From assembly GCA_944323445.1 (NCBI GenBank), contig CALUSM010000010.1, positions 1-64,000 of the forward strand: a stretch of DNA of 64,000 bases, read 5' to 3'. Position 1 is the stretch's first letter; every line of letters starts with the position of its first letter. Below, in pieces: positions 8,787 through 17,352 of the stretch. Below the pieces are notes generated by a model. The model worked only from the letters and a program-made list of their open reading frames with translations, had not been told where the DNA came from and did not search any database. Source of the DNA: an uncultured Bacteroidales bacterium. GTDB lineage: Bacteria > Bacteroidota > Bacteroidia > Bacteroidales > UBA932. A program made the translations under genes and the position numbers.

Positions 8787-9980
8787 ATGAGAAAGACAAC
8801 AGCAGTAAAAATAACCGTATGGACAGTGGTCCTGGCCGCGGCGGCCGTCGGCGTCTGGCTGATGGTCAGGCCTTCCGTCAGCGGTGAGATTACCGTTCAG
8901 ACAGTCCGGGTCTCCCGCGGAAACATCAGCAACTCCGTGACAGCCACTGGTACCGTCGAGCCTGTCACCCTCGTGGAGGTCGGAACTCAGGTCTCCGGCA
9001 TCATCGACAAGCTCTATGTGGACTACAATGACCGGGTCACCGCCGGCCAGCTCATCGCCGAGATGGATAAGGTGACTCTGGAGTCCGACCTGGAGGAGGC
9101 CGAGGCTCAGCTGGCCAGCAGCAAGACCGAGTACGAGTACCGTATGAAGGAATACCTGCGCACCAAGCAGCTCTATGAAAAGGAACTGGTCAGTGACGCC
9201 GAGTACGACGAGGCACTCTACCTCTATGAGACGGCCAAGAACACCTACGCCCAGCGTCAGGCCTCCATCGTCGGCATCCGGCGCAATCTGGGCTACGCCA
9301 CCATCACCTCACCCATCGACGGAGTGGTCATAAGCCGCGCCGTGGAGGAAGGACAGACAGTGGCCGCCGGCTTCGAGACCCCGACCCTCTTTACGATAGC
9401 CAACGACCTGACCGACATGCAGGTGATAGCCGATGTGGACGAGGCCGACATAGGTTATGTGCAGGAGGGTCAGAGGGTGGACTTCACAGTGGACGCCTAT
9501 CCTGACGATGTGTTTACAGGTACGGTGGAACAGGTCCGGCTTGAGGCTACGACCGAGTCTAGTGTCGTGACTTATGAAGTGGTGATCACGGCCTACAACC
9601 CGGAACTCAAGCTCAAGCCCGGCCTTACCGCCAATGTGACGATATATACCCTCGAGCGCAACAATGTCTGCTGCGTCCCGTCCAAGGCGCTGCGCTTCGT
9701 CCCCGACCCAGGCATGATGGAGTCCATGGGCTATAGCCTTGCGGTTCCGGAAGCCGGGAAGAAAGGCCCTATGGCTCCTGAAAATATCTGCTGGGTCCTG
9801 AACGGCACTCAGCTGGAGCCCCGGACGGTGACTGTGGGCCAGTCCGACGGGGAGATGACGGAGATTATTTCCGGTGTGACTGAGGGAGAGACCGTAGTCA
9901 CCGGAGTGCAGACGGCAGTCCTGCCCGTAAAGGCAGCCCAGCAGGAGCGCAGCCCCTTCATGCCCGGACCTCCCAGATAA
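8787..9980 (+). CDS. Periplasmic adaptor of a MacAB-type exporter
   Basis: The 397-residue protein has an N-terminal membrane anchor (about residues 9-27), then the membrane-fusion hallmark VTATGTVEPVTLVEVGTQVSG, a lipoyl-like half motif (VDYNDRVTAGQLIAEMD), a coiled-coil hairpin, and the second lipoyl half LGYATITSPIDGVVISR with beta-barrel and membrane-proximal domains following. It bridges the ABC permease and the TolC channel. Gene order and ABC partners favour the MacA subgroup over RND adaptors. The transported compound cannot be predicted. Confidence 0.93.
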   Translation: MRKTTAVKITVWTVVLAAAAVGVWLMVRPSVSGEITVQTVRVSRGNISNSVTATGTVEPVTLVEVGTQVSGIIDKLYVDYNDRVTAGQLIAEMDKVTLESDLEEAEAQLASSKTEYEYRMKEYLRTKQLYEKELVSDAEYDEALYLYETAKNTYAQRQASIVGIRRNLGYATITSPIDGVVISRAVEEGQTVAAGFETPTLFTIANDLTDMQVIADVDEADIGYVQEGQRVDFTVDAYPDDVFTGTVEQVRLEATTESSVVTYEVVITAYNPELKLKPGLTANVTIYTLERNNVCCVPSKALRFVPDPGMMESMGYSLAVPEAGKKGPMAPENICWVLNGTQLEPRTVTVGQSDGEMTEIISGVTEGETVVTGVQTAVLPVKAAQQERSPFMPGPPR

Positions 9981-9992
9981 AGACAGCAGGCC

Positions 9993-10733
9993 ATGAGAGA
10001 AATTATCAGATTGGAGGATATCTGCCGCGACTTCATAGTCGGAGAAGAGACGGTCCATGCGCTCAGAGGGGTGTCATTTACCATCAGCGAAGGGGAGTTC
10101 GTGACCATCATGGGCTCCTCCGGCTCGGGCAAGTCCACCCTGCTCAACACCCTCGGCTGCCTGGACACCCCCACTTCAGGAGAATACTGGCTCGACGGCA
10201 TATCCGTCCGGACCATGGACAAGAACCGGAGGGCGACCCTGCGCAACCGCAAGATAGGCTTCGTATTCCAGAGCTACAACCTCCTGCCCAAGACCACGGC
10301 CGTGGAGAATGTGGAGCTGCCCCTGATGTACAATTCCTCATATTCGTCCTCGCAGCGGCGTCAGAAGGCCGTCAGCGCCCTGGAGGCAGTGGGTCTGGGC
10401 GACCGCCTGTGGCACAAGAGCAACCAGATGTCCGGCGGTCAGATGCAGAGGGTGGCCATCGCCCGGGCCCTGGTCAACGATCCGGCGGTAATCCTGGCGG
10501 ACGAGGCCACCGGCAACCTCGACACCCGCACCAGCTTCGAGGTGCTGGTCCTCTTCCAGAAGCTCCACGCCGAGGGCCGGACCATAATTTTCGTAACGCA
10601 TAATCCCGAGATATCGCGGTACAGCAGCCGCAACATCACCCTCCGCGACGGAAGGGTGACCGGGGATGTCCTCAACGGAAACATCCTCGATGCGGCCGCC
10701 ACCCTCGCGTCCATCCCGGTAGAAGAGGACTAG
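9993..10733 (+). CDS. ABC transporter ATPase, MacB/LolD type
   Basis: This 246-residue ATPase carries Walker A GSSGSGKST, Q-loop FVFQSYNLLPKTTAVENVELPL, signature SGGQMQRVAIARAL, Walker B VILADEATGNLD and a switch histidine in FVTHNPE. The GCLDTPTSGEYWLDG context is typical of the MacB/LolD branch. It overlaps no neighbour and is followed 3 bases later by its permease, so MacB functions are split over two genes here rather than fused as in E. coli. Confidence 0.95.
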   Translation: MREIIRLEDICRDFIVGEETVHALRGVSFTISEGEFVTIMGSSGSGKSTLLNTLGCLDTPTSGEYWLDGISVRTMDKNRRATLRNRKIGFVFQSYNLLPKTTAVENVELPLMYNSSYSSSQRRQKAVSALEAVGLGDRLWHKSNQMSGGQMQRVAIARALVNDPAVILADEATGNLDTRTSFEVLVLFQKLHAEGRTIIFVTHNPEISRYSSRNITLRDGRVTGDVLNGNILDAAATLASIPVEED

Positions 10734-10736
10734 GCA

Positions 10737-11957
10737 ATGAATATAGGCAATCTTTTTAAAATAGCCGTAAAGGCTCTCAGCAACAATAAATTCCGCGGAT
10801 TCCTGACCATGCTCGGCATCATTATCGGGGTGGCGGCCGTGATAACGATGCTGGCCATCGGCCAGGGGTCCAAGCGGAGTATCCAGGCGCAGATCAGCGA
10901 GATGGGGTCCAATATGATAATGATCCATCCGGGCGGCGAGCGCAGGGGAGGAGTGAGGCTGAGCCCCGAGGATATGGAGTCCCTAAAGCTCGGGGACCTT
11001 CAGGATATTCAGACGCAGACCAGTTTCGTCACCTATGTCTCGCCGGCGGTCAACAGTGCGGGGCAGGCCATCTATGGGGCAAACAACACCCCTACCACGG
11101 TCTACGGGGTGAACCGGGACTATCTGGAGATACGGCGTTACCGGGTGCAGGACGGGGAGGTCTTCACCGAGCAGGATATCCGGACTGCGGCCAAAGTCTG
11201 TCTGGTGGGCAAATCAGTGGTGGATGAACTCTTCCCCGAGGGACAGAATCCGATAGGGAAGGTAATCCGTTTCGGAACCATCCCCCTGCGTATCATCGGA
11301 GTACTGGAAAGCAAGGGTTACAACAGCATGGGCATGGACCAGGACGACCTGATCATCGCTCCATATACCACCGTTCAGAAGAGGATGCTGGCCATCACCC
11401 ACCTCCAGGAGATTATCTGCTCCGCTGTCACGGAGGACTATACGGAGCAGGCGATAGAGGAGATATCCCGGATACTGAGGGACAACCACCGGCTCAAGGA
11501 CACCGACGAGGACGATTTCTCCATCCGTTCCCAGCAGGAGCTCTCCTCGATGATGACCTCCACCACCGACACAATGACGGTGCTGCTTGCCGTCGTGGCC
11601 GGTATCTCGCTGCTGGTCGGCGGCATAGGTATCATGAACATCATGTATGTCTCCGTTACCGAGCGCACCCGGGAGATAGGACTTAGGATGTCGATAGGGG
11701 CCAAGGGCCGGGACATACTGGCGCAGTTCCTCATAGAGTCCGTCCTCATCAGCGTCACCGGCGGCCTGATAGGTGTGGTGCTGGGAGTCGGCGCCGCCCT
11801 GCTGGTCAACCTCCTGGCCTCCTATCCCGTCTTCATCCAGCCCTGGAGCGTGATACTCTCCTTCGCCGTCTGCACCGTCACCGGAGTGTTCTTTGGATGG
11901 TATCCCGCGAAGAAAGCCGCCGGACTGGACCCGATAGAGGCGATAAGATACGAGTAA
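10737..11957 (+). CDS. MacB/FtsX-family ABC permease
   Basis: The 406-residue permease has the MacB topology: one TM near residues 20-45 (FLTMLGIIIGVAAVITMLAIG), a large periplasmic domain of about 220 residues, then three C-terminal TMs beginning at VLLAVVAGISLLVGGIGIMNIMYVSVTERTREIG, which is the conserved FtsX coupling region. It is expected to work mechanically with the ATPase, adaptor and TolC protein encoded just upstream. Confidence 0.94.
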   Translation: MNIGNLFKIAVKALSNNKFRGFLTMLGIIIGVAAVITMLAIGQGSKRSIQAQISEMGSNMIMIHPGGERRGGVRLSPEDMESLKLGDLQDIQTQTSFVTYVSPAVNSAGQAIYGANNTPTTVYGVNRDYLEIRRYRVQDGEVFTEQDIRTAAKVCLVGKSVVDELFPEGQNPIGKVIRFGTIPLRIIGVLESKGYNSMGMDQDDLIIAPYTTVQKRMLAITHLQEIICSAVTEDYTEQAIEEISRILRDNHRLKDTDEDDFSIRSQQELSSMMTSTTDTMTVLLAVVAGISLLVGGIGIMNIMYVSVTERTREIGLRMSIGAKGRDILAQFLIESVLISVTGGLIGVVLGVGAALLVNLLASYPVFIQPWSVILSFAVCTVTGVFFGWYPAKKAAGLDPIEAIRYE

Positions 11958-11963
11958 ATTGTG

Positions 11964-11971
11964 TAAATTTG
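11964..11971 (+). promoter_or_regulatory. -7 box for the sensor kinase
   Basis: TAAATTTG matches TAnnTTTG, 24 bases before the kinase ATG at 11995 and just after the permease stop. It suggests the kinase-regulator pair has its own promoter in addition to readthrough. Confidence 0.45.
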
Positions 11972-11994
11972 CATACTGCAAAAACCCTTACGTC

Positions 11995-13041
11995 ATGACA
12001 CCCAGACAGACACGATATACCGGATGGCTGATACATACCCTGATATGGGCCGTGGTGATATTCATGCCCCTGTTCCGGACCTCGCCCGACAGACCCATGA
12101 TGACAGGGCCGGAGTACGTCCGTTTCCTGATGGTACCCCTGTCCTTCATGGCGGTATTTTACCTCAATTACTTTCTGCTGATAGACAAGTTCCTGGCCCG
12201 CCGCCGCATGGGTGCGTTCATCATCCTGAACATCCTCGTCATTGCGGTGGCCATGACTGCGGTCCATCTGCTTTTCAGGTATGTCCTGCCGCCGGATTTT
12301 CATCGTCCTCCGAGGATGCGGCCGCTGATGGACAGCATGGTGTTCTTCGGGCGCAATGCCTTGATGTACGTACTGGTCGCCGGATCCAGTGTGGCGGTGA
12401 GGATGACAGCCGGATGGTACCGGGCTGAGTCCGAACGGAAGGACCTGGAGCACCGACGTTCCGAAGCCGAGCTCCAGAATCTCAGACAGCAGATTAATCC
12501 TCATTTTCTGTTCAATACCCTGAACAACATCTATTCCCTCATACAGATCGACCCAGCCCGGGCCCAGGTTGCCGTCCATGACCTCAGCCATCTGCTCCGC
12601 TATGTCCTCTATGGCGGCAGCCGGGAGGAGGTTCCGTTGCAGGACGAGGTGAATTTTATCCGGGAGTACATTGCCCTGATGCGTATCCGTCTGCCGCGGC
12701 AAGTGGAGGTGAGTGTGGAGCTGCCGGAGGCTCCTGCGGGACAGATGATAGCCCCACTGCTGTTTATTTCTCTGGTCGAGAATGCCTTCAAGCACGGGGT
12801 GAGCAACGACAGACCCTCGTTTGTGCGCATACGGATTGCTGTGGAAGAAAACAGGGTGGAGTGTAAGACGCTCAACAGCTGTTTCCCCAAGGTCCATGGG
12901 GCTGACCGCAGCGGCTCAGGTGTGGGTCTGACGAATCTCAGCCGCCGGCTGGAGCTGCTCTATCCCGGGAAGTATGAGTTCCGCTACGGGCAGGAGGGGG
13001 AGGAGTACCGTGCTTTCCTGAGTATTGACCTTGGAAAATGA
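11995..13041 (+). CDS. LytS/YehU-type sensor histidine kinase
   Basis: The 348-residue protein has an N-terminal block of about four hydrophobic segments, then a cytoplasmic His_kinase domain with QQINPHFLFNTLNNIYSLI carrying the phospho-accepting histidine, the N-box LVENAFKHGV and the G-box SGVGLTNLSRRL. There is no large sensory domain, so the membrane block is the likely sensor. The ATG at 11995 is chosen because the in-frame TTG further upstream precedes the -7 box. It is paired with a LytTR regulator 7 bases downstream and sits after the efflux operon, which it may control (inference). Confidence 0.9.
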   Translation: MTPRQTRYTGWLIHTLIWAVVIFMPLFRTSPDRPMMTGPEYVRFLMVPLSFMAVFYLNYFLLIDKFLARRRMGAFIILNILVIAVAMTAVHLLFRYVLPPDFHRPPRMRPLMDSMVFFGRNALMYVLVAGSSVAVRMTAGWYRAESERKDLEHRRSEAELQNLRQQINPHFLFNTLNNIYSLIQIDPARAQVAVHDLSHLLRYVLYGGSREEVPLQDEVNFIREYIALMRIRLPRQVEVSVELPEAPAGQMIAPLLFISLVENAFKHGVSNDRPSFVRIRIAVEENRVECKTLNSCFPKVHGADRSGSGVGLTNLSRRLELLYPGKYEFRYGQEGEEYRAFLSIDLGK

Positions 13042-13048
13042 GAATGCC

Positions 13049-13774
13049 ATGAAATTGACCTGCTATGTCGTGGATGACGAGCCCCTGGCGGTGGAACTGA
13101 TGGAGGGATATGTCCGTAAGACCCCGTTCCTGGATCTGCGGGGGTCCTTCTACAGCGCGTCGGCTGCTTTCGGGGCGTTGAGGCAGGAGGCGGTGGACCT
13201 GCTGTTCTGCGACATCCAGATGCCGGAGCTCAGCGGGATGGAGCTGGCCCGGATGCTGCCTGAGCGGACGCGGGTGATATTTACCACTGCCTTCAGCAAT
13301 TATGCGGTGGAAGGCTTCAGGGTCAATGCCCTGGATTACCTGCTAAAGCCCATCTCATATCCCGATTTTCTGGAGTCGGCCTCCAAGGCTCTGCGGTGGT
13401 TTGAGAAGGCGGGGAGCAGTGCTCTGCCGGCATCCATCTATGTAAAAACTGATTACAGGCTGATGCGCCTGGAATTGGATGATGTCCTTTATTTCGAGGG
13501 TCTTAAAGACTATGTGAAGATTTGGATACGGGACTGCTCCGAGCCGGTGCTTTCACTGACGAGTATGAAGGCGCTTGAGGAGCAGTTGCCTGCGGACCGT
13601 TTCGTGCGGGTGCACCGTTCGTACATCATCCAGCCCTCGAGGATGTCCTGCATCGAGAGGGGGAGGGTTGTTTTCGGGAATGTCAGGATACCGGTGTCGG
13701 ACACTTACCGCCAGGGACTTCAGGACTTTTTGGAACGCAATTCCATCATACTACATGTCAAAAGAGAAGCGTAG
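13049..13774 (+). CDS. LytTR-family response regulator
   Basis: The 241-residue regulator has an N-terminal receiver with acidic pair DDEP, phospho-acceptor aspartate in LLFCDIQMPELSG, the TTAFS threonine region and LDYLLKPI lysine. The C-terminal LytTR DNA-binding domain spans about residues 130-240 (YVKTDYRLMRLELDDVLYFEGLKDYVKI, FVRVHRSYII). Its last 24 bases overlap the 3' end of the convergent barrel gene. It is the partner of the LytS-type kinase. Confidence 0.93.
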   Translation: MKLTCYVVDDEPLAVELMEGYVRKTPFLDLRGSFYSASAAFGALRQEAVDLLFCDIQMPELSGMELARMLPERTRVIFTTAFSNYAVEGFRVNALDYLLKPISYPDFLESASKALRWFEKAGSSALPASIYVKTDYRLMRLELDDVLYFEGLKDYVKIWIRDCSEPVLSLTSMKALEEQLPADRFVRVHRSYIIQPSRMSCIERGRVVFGNVRIPVSDTYRQGLQDFLERNSIILHVKREA

Positions 13775-15037
13775 GCCGAAACGCAGGTAGAAGTTCAGAG
13801 GACGGGCTTTGTATATGGTCTGCAGGTCGGAGCCGTCATCGAACCACCAGGCGATCCCCGGCTCGGCATAGAGGCCTATTGAGGGGGTGATGTTGAACTG
13901 GATGCCTGCTGTGGCGTTGACGGACCACTGCAGCGGCCTGGCATCGGGATTCTCCGGATGTCCTGAGTCCAATGTATTGCCGTAGAGGATGTATTCCGTA
14001 CTGCTTGCTGCCCCTATGCATTTTTCCATCAGCATGCCTGCGGAAGCGTATATGTCGAGATAGCGGCTGCTCCATGCCGTGTAGTTGACATTCAGAGGGA
14101 TGCCGATGTAGTGAATGGCCTGGTCCGTAATGTAGTGGCTTTCCTGGGAGCCTGACTGGAAGGTGGATGAGAGCCAGGTGTAGCTGATGCCGGTCTCTAT
14201 GCCCAGACCGAAAGGCAGTCTGTAGCGCAGGGTTACTCCTGTTGTGAGCGGCAGCCTGTGGCGGTTCTCAGTAACTGTCTCGCGGCTTGAGTTGGCGAAT
14301 TTCATATTGGTCTCGGGGTCAATCCACATGTGGCCCGCATTCTGGTACATCATTGAGGTTGACTTGTCGCCGGTTATGGAAGTATAGCCCTGCCGACGGC
14401 TTTCCGCTCCGGTTGAGTTGGAGGCGGAAATACCGATACTGAGCAGACCGCGGGCACTGTTTCTGTCTCCTTCTGAGTCAGCGGACAGTGTCCTTCCCTT
14501 CACGTCGGATGAGCGCTTCTTCTCCTGAGGTCTTCTGCGTTCCAAGGCACCGGTCCTGCTCAACCTTTTTTTACCGGCGCCAGTCACTGCGCTCACATCA
14601 CCTTGCATGCAGATGCTCTCTATTGCGGCCGTTCTGTCCTGTACTCGGTCTTGTCCAGCGGCCGTTGTGTCCACTGCTGTCTTCTGCGGTACCAGGGGCC
14701 CGCGGCTGTTCAGTTCAGTATCGTTTGTTTCTTCTGCGGGATACTCCACGTCGGATGTGGGAACTGTTCCGGGAGGAAGTACTGTGGTTCCGGACGGAGC
14801 GGGAGCAACCGCTATTGTGCCGGTCCGCTCTTCGCTGCGGCGCAGCTGGGGAAGTGTCAGCAGGAACAGAGCCACGGCGGCAGCTGCCGCTCCGATTATC
14901 ACAGCACTTTTCCGGATTACGGGCAAAGGCTTTCGGGTGTTGCGCTCCCCGGTCTCTATTCTCTCCCAGAGACCTTCAGGGGCGGGCTCTTCCCATTCTT
15001 CCAGTTTTTCCCTTATGTCATCAAGCATCCCTTTCAT
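13751..15037 (-). CDS. Cytoplasmic anti-sigma-like segment, TM and outer-membrane beta-barrel-like protein
   Basis: The 428-residue product starts with a short acidic segment (LEEWEEPAPEGLWERIE) of the kind seen in Bacteroidetes proteins next to ECF sigma factors, then one TM at about residues 45-65 (SAVIIGAAAAAVALFLLTL), a long low-complexity Ser/Thr/Ala linker, and from about residue 240 amphipathic strands typical of PorT/OmpA-like barrels (GVTLRYRLPFGLGIETGISYTW), ending in RFGLRFSFDM. The ATG at 15037 overlaps the sigma gene by 17 bases, implying translational coupling. It could act as a membrane-spanning regulator of the sigma factor (inference). The 3' end overlaps the LytTR gene. Confidence 0.8.
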   Translation of the reverse strand: MKGMLDDIREKLEEWEEPAPEGLWERIETGERNTRKPLPVIRKSAVIIGAAAAAVALFLLTLPQLRRSEERTGTIAVAPAPSGTTVLPPGTVPTSDVEYPAEETNDTELNSRGPLVPQKTAVDTTAAGQDRVQDRTAAIESICMQGDVSAVTGAGKKRLSRTGALERRRPQEKKRSSDVKGRTLSADSEGDRNSARGLLSIGISASNSTGAESRRQGYTSITGDKSTSMMYQNAGHMWIDPETNMKFANSSRETVTENRHRLPLTTGVTLRYRLPFGLGIETGISYTWLSSTFQSGSQESHYITDQAIHYIGIPLNVNYTAWSSRYLDIYASAGMLMEKCIGAASSTEYILYGNTLDSGHPENPDARPLQWSVNATAGIQFNITPSIGLYAEPGIAWWFDDGSDLQTIYKARPLNFYLRFGLRFSFDM

Positions 15038-15590
15038 TCTTGTATTCAATTACCATTTTAACCAGCATGTTCTTAGCCCTGTGGAGGCAGGAGGCGGATG
15101 TCCCGGGAGCCATGTCCAGCGCTGCTGCTATTTCCCTGTGGCTCATCCGCTGGAAGACGTAGAGGTTGAAGACCGTCCGGTAGGGGACCGGCAGGCTGCG
15201 GATCATCCTCTGCATTTCCGCCGGAGGTACAGCGCTTACGTCCGTCTCCTCTTCTTCCGCTGTGTCCGGCAGGCTGTCCTTTAGCTCCACCATGGAACTG
15301 CGCTCCGAGTCTCTCAGAAATTTGAGCGCGTCGTTGACCACTATCCTAGTCATCCATGCTCTCAGGGAACCCTTTCCACGGTACCGGAATCTGCCCAGCG
15401 AGCGGAATATCTTTACGAAGCTCTCCTGCAGAATATCCTTGACATCCTCATCGTCAGTCACATATCTGGAGCAGACAGCTGTAAGGTATCCTATATGGGC
15501 CTCATAGACGGACCGCATGGCAGCGCGGTCTCCCTCTGTTGCGGCCCTTACAGTCTTTTCCTCAGCGTCTGGCTGTCTGCCTGGTGTCAC
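15021..15590 (-). CDS. ECF-type RNA polymerase sigma factor
   Basis: This 189-residue protein has sigma region 2 (YEAHIGYLTAVCSRYV, DEDVKDILQESFVKIFRSLGRFRYRGK, LRAWMTRIVVNDALKFLR) and region 4 (LPVPYRTVFNLYVFQRMSHREIAAALDMAPGTSASCLHRAK). It lacks extra domains. The start is GTG at 15590, 4 bases after the stop of the NigD-like gene, and the 3' end overlaps the TM-barrel gene, so the three form one leftward operon. Confidence 0.93.
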   Translation of the reverse strand: MTPGRQPDAEEKTVRAATEGDRAAMRSVYEAHIGYLTAVCSRYVTDDEDVKDILQESFVKIFRSLGRFRYRGKGSLRAWMTRIVVNDALKFLRDSERSSMVELKDSLPDTAEEEETDVSAVPPAEMQRMIRSLPVPYRTVFNLYVFQRMSHREIAAALDMAPGTSASCLHRAKNMLVKMVIEYKNERDA

Positions 15591-15593
15591 GGT

Positions 15594-16373
15594 CTATTCA
15601 ATGTTAGTCAGGAAGGAGGCTCCGCTCTCAATTTTCATCTTCGAAGGTGATGAGGCGCGGGTGCAGTAGTCAAATGTGGCGGTGTGTTCAGCTCCGTCGA
15701 ACGCTCTCCATCTGAGAGTCAGCTTGACAGTCTCTCCCCGGGTGTCCGGAAGGCTGTCCAGCCGGAATGCCACCAGTGCATCTCCGAGCATGGGCTGAGG
15801 ACCGTAGACTTGGTTTGAGCTGCCCTCTATCTTGTGCCTGAACTCCACCTCATAGGGATCCTCCGGGTTGACGCCGGTGAGAAGTGTCAGCCTGTGCACT
15901 GTGCTGTAGTCGCCTGTGACCACCCTCACTCTCAATGTGATGTATCCGTCCTCCACGACTGTCATCCAGTCACCTATCATCTCCACCGGATCGTAGCCGT
16001 AAAGGCTGTCGACGGTATGCTTGTCGGTGTAGGGTACGGTGTTTTTCGTAAGGATGCTGTCGATGGCATATACGTGTACCACCTTGTCATAGCCCCCTTC
16101 AGCTGCGGCTCCGGTCTCCTCTATACTGGCCAGGGCCCTCACTTCCTTGTCTCCGAAAGGAGGCTTCAGAATATTCTCGGCAACCAGAGTTGTCGAGTCG
16201 TCAAGCTGCATGTAGAATGACGGGTCTCCTCCCTCCACGGGCTTGACTGTCACGATGGCGTTGGGGTAGTAGTAATAGTAGTCTTTGTTGTCGTTATCCG
16301 AGCATGACTGTGCGGCGGTTAGGACTGCCGCCATAGATACTGATACAATCAGTGTTTTGAGATTCAGTTTCAT
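15594..16373 (-). CDS. NigD-like lipoprotein
   Basis: The 259-residue protein has an N-terminal export signal ending at a cysteine (TAAQSC, about residue 24) followed by SDNDNKDYYYYYPNAIVTVKP, the usual beginning of NigD-like proteins of Bacteroidales, with an N-terminal OB-like part and a C-terminal beta-sandwich part (FRLDSLPDTRGETVKLTLRWRAFDG). It is probably a lipid-anchored envelope protein; its role is not established. The ATG at 16373 is used because it opens the signal peptide. It heads the operon with the ECF sigma gene. Confidence 0.82.
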   Translation of the reverse strand: MKLNLKTLIVSVSMAAVLTAAQSCSDNDNKDYYYYYPNAIVTVKPVEGGDPSFYMQLDDSTTLVAENILKPPFGDKEVRALASIEETGAAAEGGYDKVVHVYAIDSILTKNTVPYTDKHTVDSLYGYDPVEMIGDWMTVVEDGYITLRVRVVTGDYSTVHRLTLLTGVNPEDPYEVEFRHKIEGSSNQVYGPQPMLGDALVAFRLDSLPDTRGETVKLTLRWRAFDGAEHTATFDYCTRASSPSKMKIESGASFLTNIE

Positions 16374-16443
16374 CTTTCTCCATTTTATCTGTTCACAAAT
16401 TAAATCCAATTTTATGCAAAACATTGCAGAAGTCGCGATATTT

Positions 16444-16474
16444 TTTGCAATTTCCCTAAAAATATCTACTTTTG
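16444..16474 (+). promoter_or_regulatory. Promoter of tRNA-Ser
   Basis: TTTG at 16444-16447 and TACTTTTG at 16467-16474 are 19 bases apart, a full match to the Bacteroidetes -33/-7 promoter, 20 bases before the tRNA. Confidence 0.75.
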
Positions 16475-16494
16475 CACTCCATTCATGAAACCAT

Positions 16495-16581
16495 GGTGAG
16501 GTGGGTGAGTGGCTTAAACCAGCAGTTTGCTAAACTGCCGTACGGGTTACCGTACCGGGGGTTCGAATCCCCCCCTCACCG
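16495..16581 (+). tRNA. tRNA-Ser (GCT anticodon)
   Basis: The 87-base sequence folds as a class II tRNA: acceptor GGTGAGG pairs with CCTCACC (16574-16580), the anticodon loop TTGCTAA presents GCT, a long variable arm (CGTAC/GTACG) follows, and the T loop is GTTCGAATC. Its 3' end is the insertion site of the element that begins at 16570, and the integration has kept the tRNA intact. Confidence 0.97.
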
Positions 16582-16583
16582 CA
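16570..16583. other. attL core (tRNA-Ser 3' end)
   Basis: CCCCCCTCACCGCA, covering the T-stem end, acceptor strand and three bases beyond, is repeated exactly at 45267-45280. The preceding base differs (C here, T at the right end), which limits the core to 14 bases. Confidence 0.8.
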
Positions 16584-16610
16584 ATAAAGCTTGATTTTCA
16601 GGCGAATTTG

Positions 16611-16658
16611 AAAAATACGAACAGATTTACGAACAATTTTGTAAGTCTGTTCGTATTT
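16611..16658. terminator. Left-end hairpin carrying integrase arm-like repeats
   Basis: AAATACGAACAGA (16613-16625) pairs with TCTGTTCGTATTT (16646-16658), and TTAC/GTAA extend the stem inside. A T-run follows on the plus strand and A-rich sequence precedes it, so it could end the leftward lysis operon. The 13-mer AAAAATACGAACA at 16611-16623 is repeated at about 45148-45160 near the integrase, as expected for arm-type integrase sites. The rest of 16584-16788 holds no gene. Confidence 0.6.
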
Positions 16659-16788
16659 GTTTTTATGCTGTTACCTGCGATTGAACGGAGTATTGGGGGG
16701 CGGATGGGCGGTGTAGGGAGTTCAGCAGGGTATGTACTGCGGTGTATTGTAATGGGTGCTGCGGGACTGCGGTTCTGACCGGGGAGTG

Positions 16789-17352
16789 TCAGAATGTGAT
16801 GAGGTTGTATGATATTCCGATGCCGATGTAGGGACGGAGCTGTGGCTGGGGTGCGATGGTCATGCCGTAGCCGAGTTGGATGCCTATGCCCCAACGTCCT
16901 GTTTTGGACTGCCGGGCCGAGGTTGCGGTATGGGAGACTGTGGTGGCTGTGGTGAGGCGGAGGGTTTCAGTCCGGATGCGGAGACTGTCGAGGCGGGGGC
17001 GGTGGCCGCTGATCCAGGCTTCGTAATGGGGGCCGGTGTAGTAGCGCTGCTCGATGGGGAGGCGGATGTAGATGGTGTCGGTGATGCGGAGGGTATCGGT
17101 AGGGATGGTGCCGGTGTGCCTGTCCGGAGGGACGGGGACTGGTATTGTGACGGTGCCGACGGTGTCTGTGGTCTGCAGGCTGGGCAGGGCTATGTGTATG
17201 GTGTCGCGGATGATGAGGGTGTCGGTTACGGTATGGACTTCAGGCAGCTGTTGTCGCTTGGATGTGTGCCTGCTAAGGATCAGGGCTGCGGTGAGTGCCA
17301 GGCTCAGGACGGCGAGGGCGGCGGTGAGGGTTCTGTATGCTGCTGTAGTCAT
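16789..17352 (-). CDS. Spanin-like membrane protein with C-terminal barrel-like tail
   Basis: The 187-residue protein has an N-terminal TM (ALAVLSLALTAALILS, about residues 10-28), a periplasmic Thr/Asp/Ile-rich stretch in which TDTLRITDTIYIRL-like units recur, and a C-terminal GIGIQLGYGMTIAPQPQLRPYIGIGISYNLITF resembling the end of an outer-membrane strand domain. Similar proteins occur beside endolysins in Bacteroidetes phage-like regions, so a role linking or disrupting the outer membrane at lysis is proposed (inference). The ATG overlaps the endolysin stop by 4 bases (ATGA). Confidence 0.6.
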   Translation of the reverse strand: MTTAAYRTLTAALAVLSLALTAALILSRHTSKRQQLPEVHTVTDTLIIRDTIHIALPSLQTTDTVGTVTIPVPVPPDRHTGTIPTDTLRITDTIYIRLPIEQRYYTGPHYEAWISGHRPRLDSLRIRTETLRLTTATTVSHTATSARQSKTGRWGIGIQLGYGMTIAPQPQLRPYIGIGISYNLITF

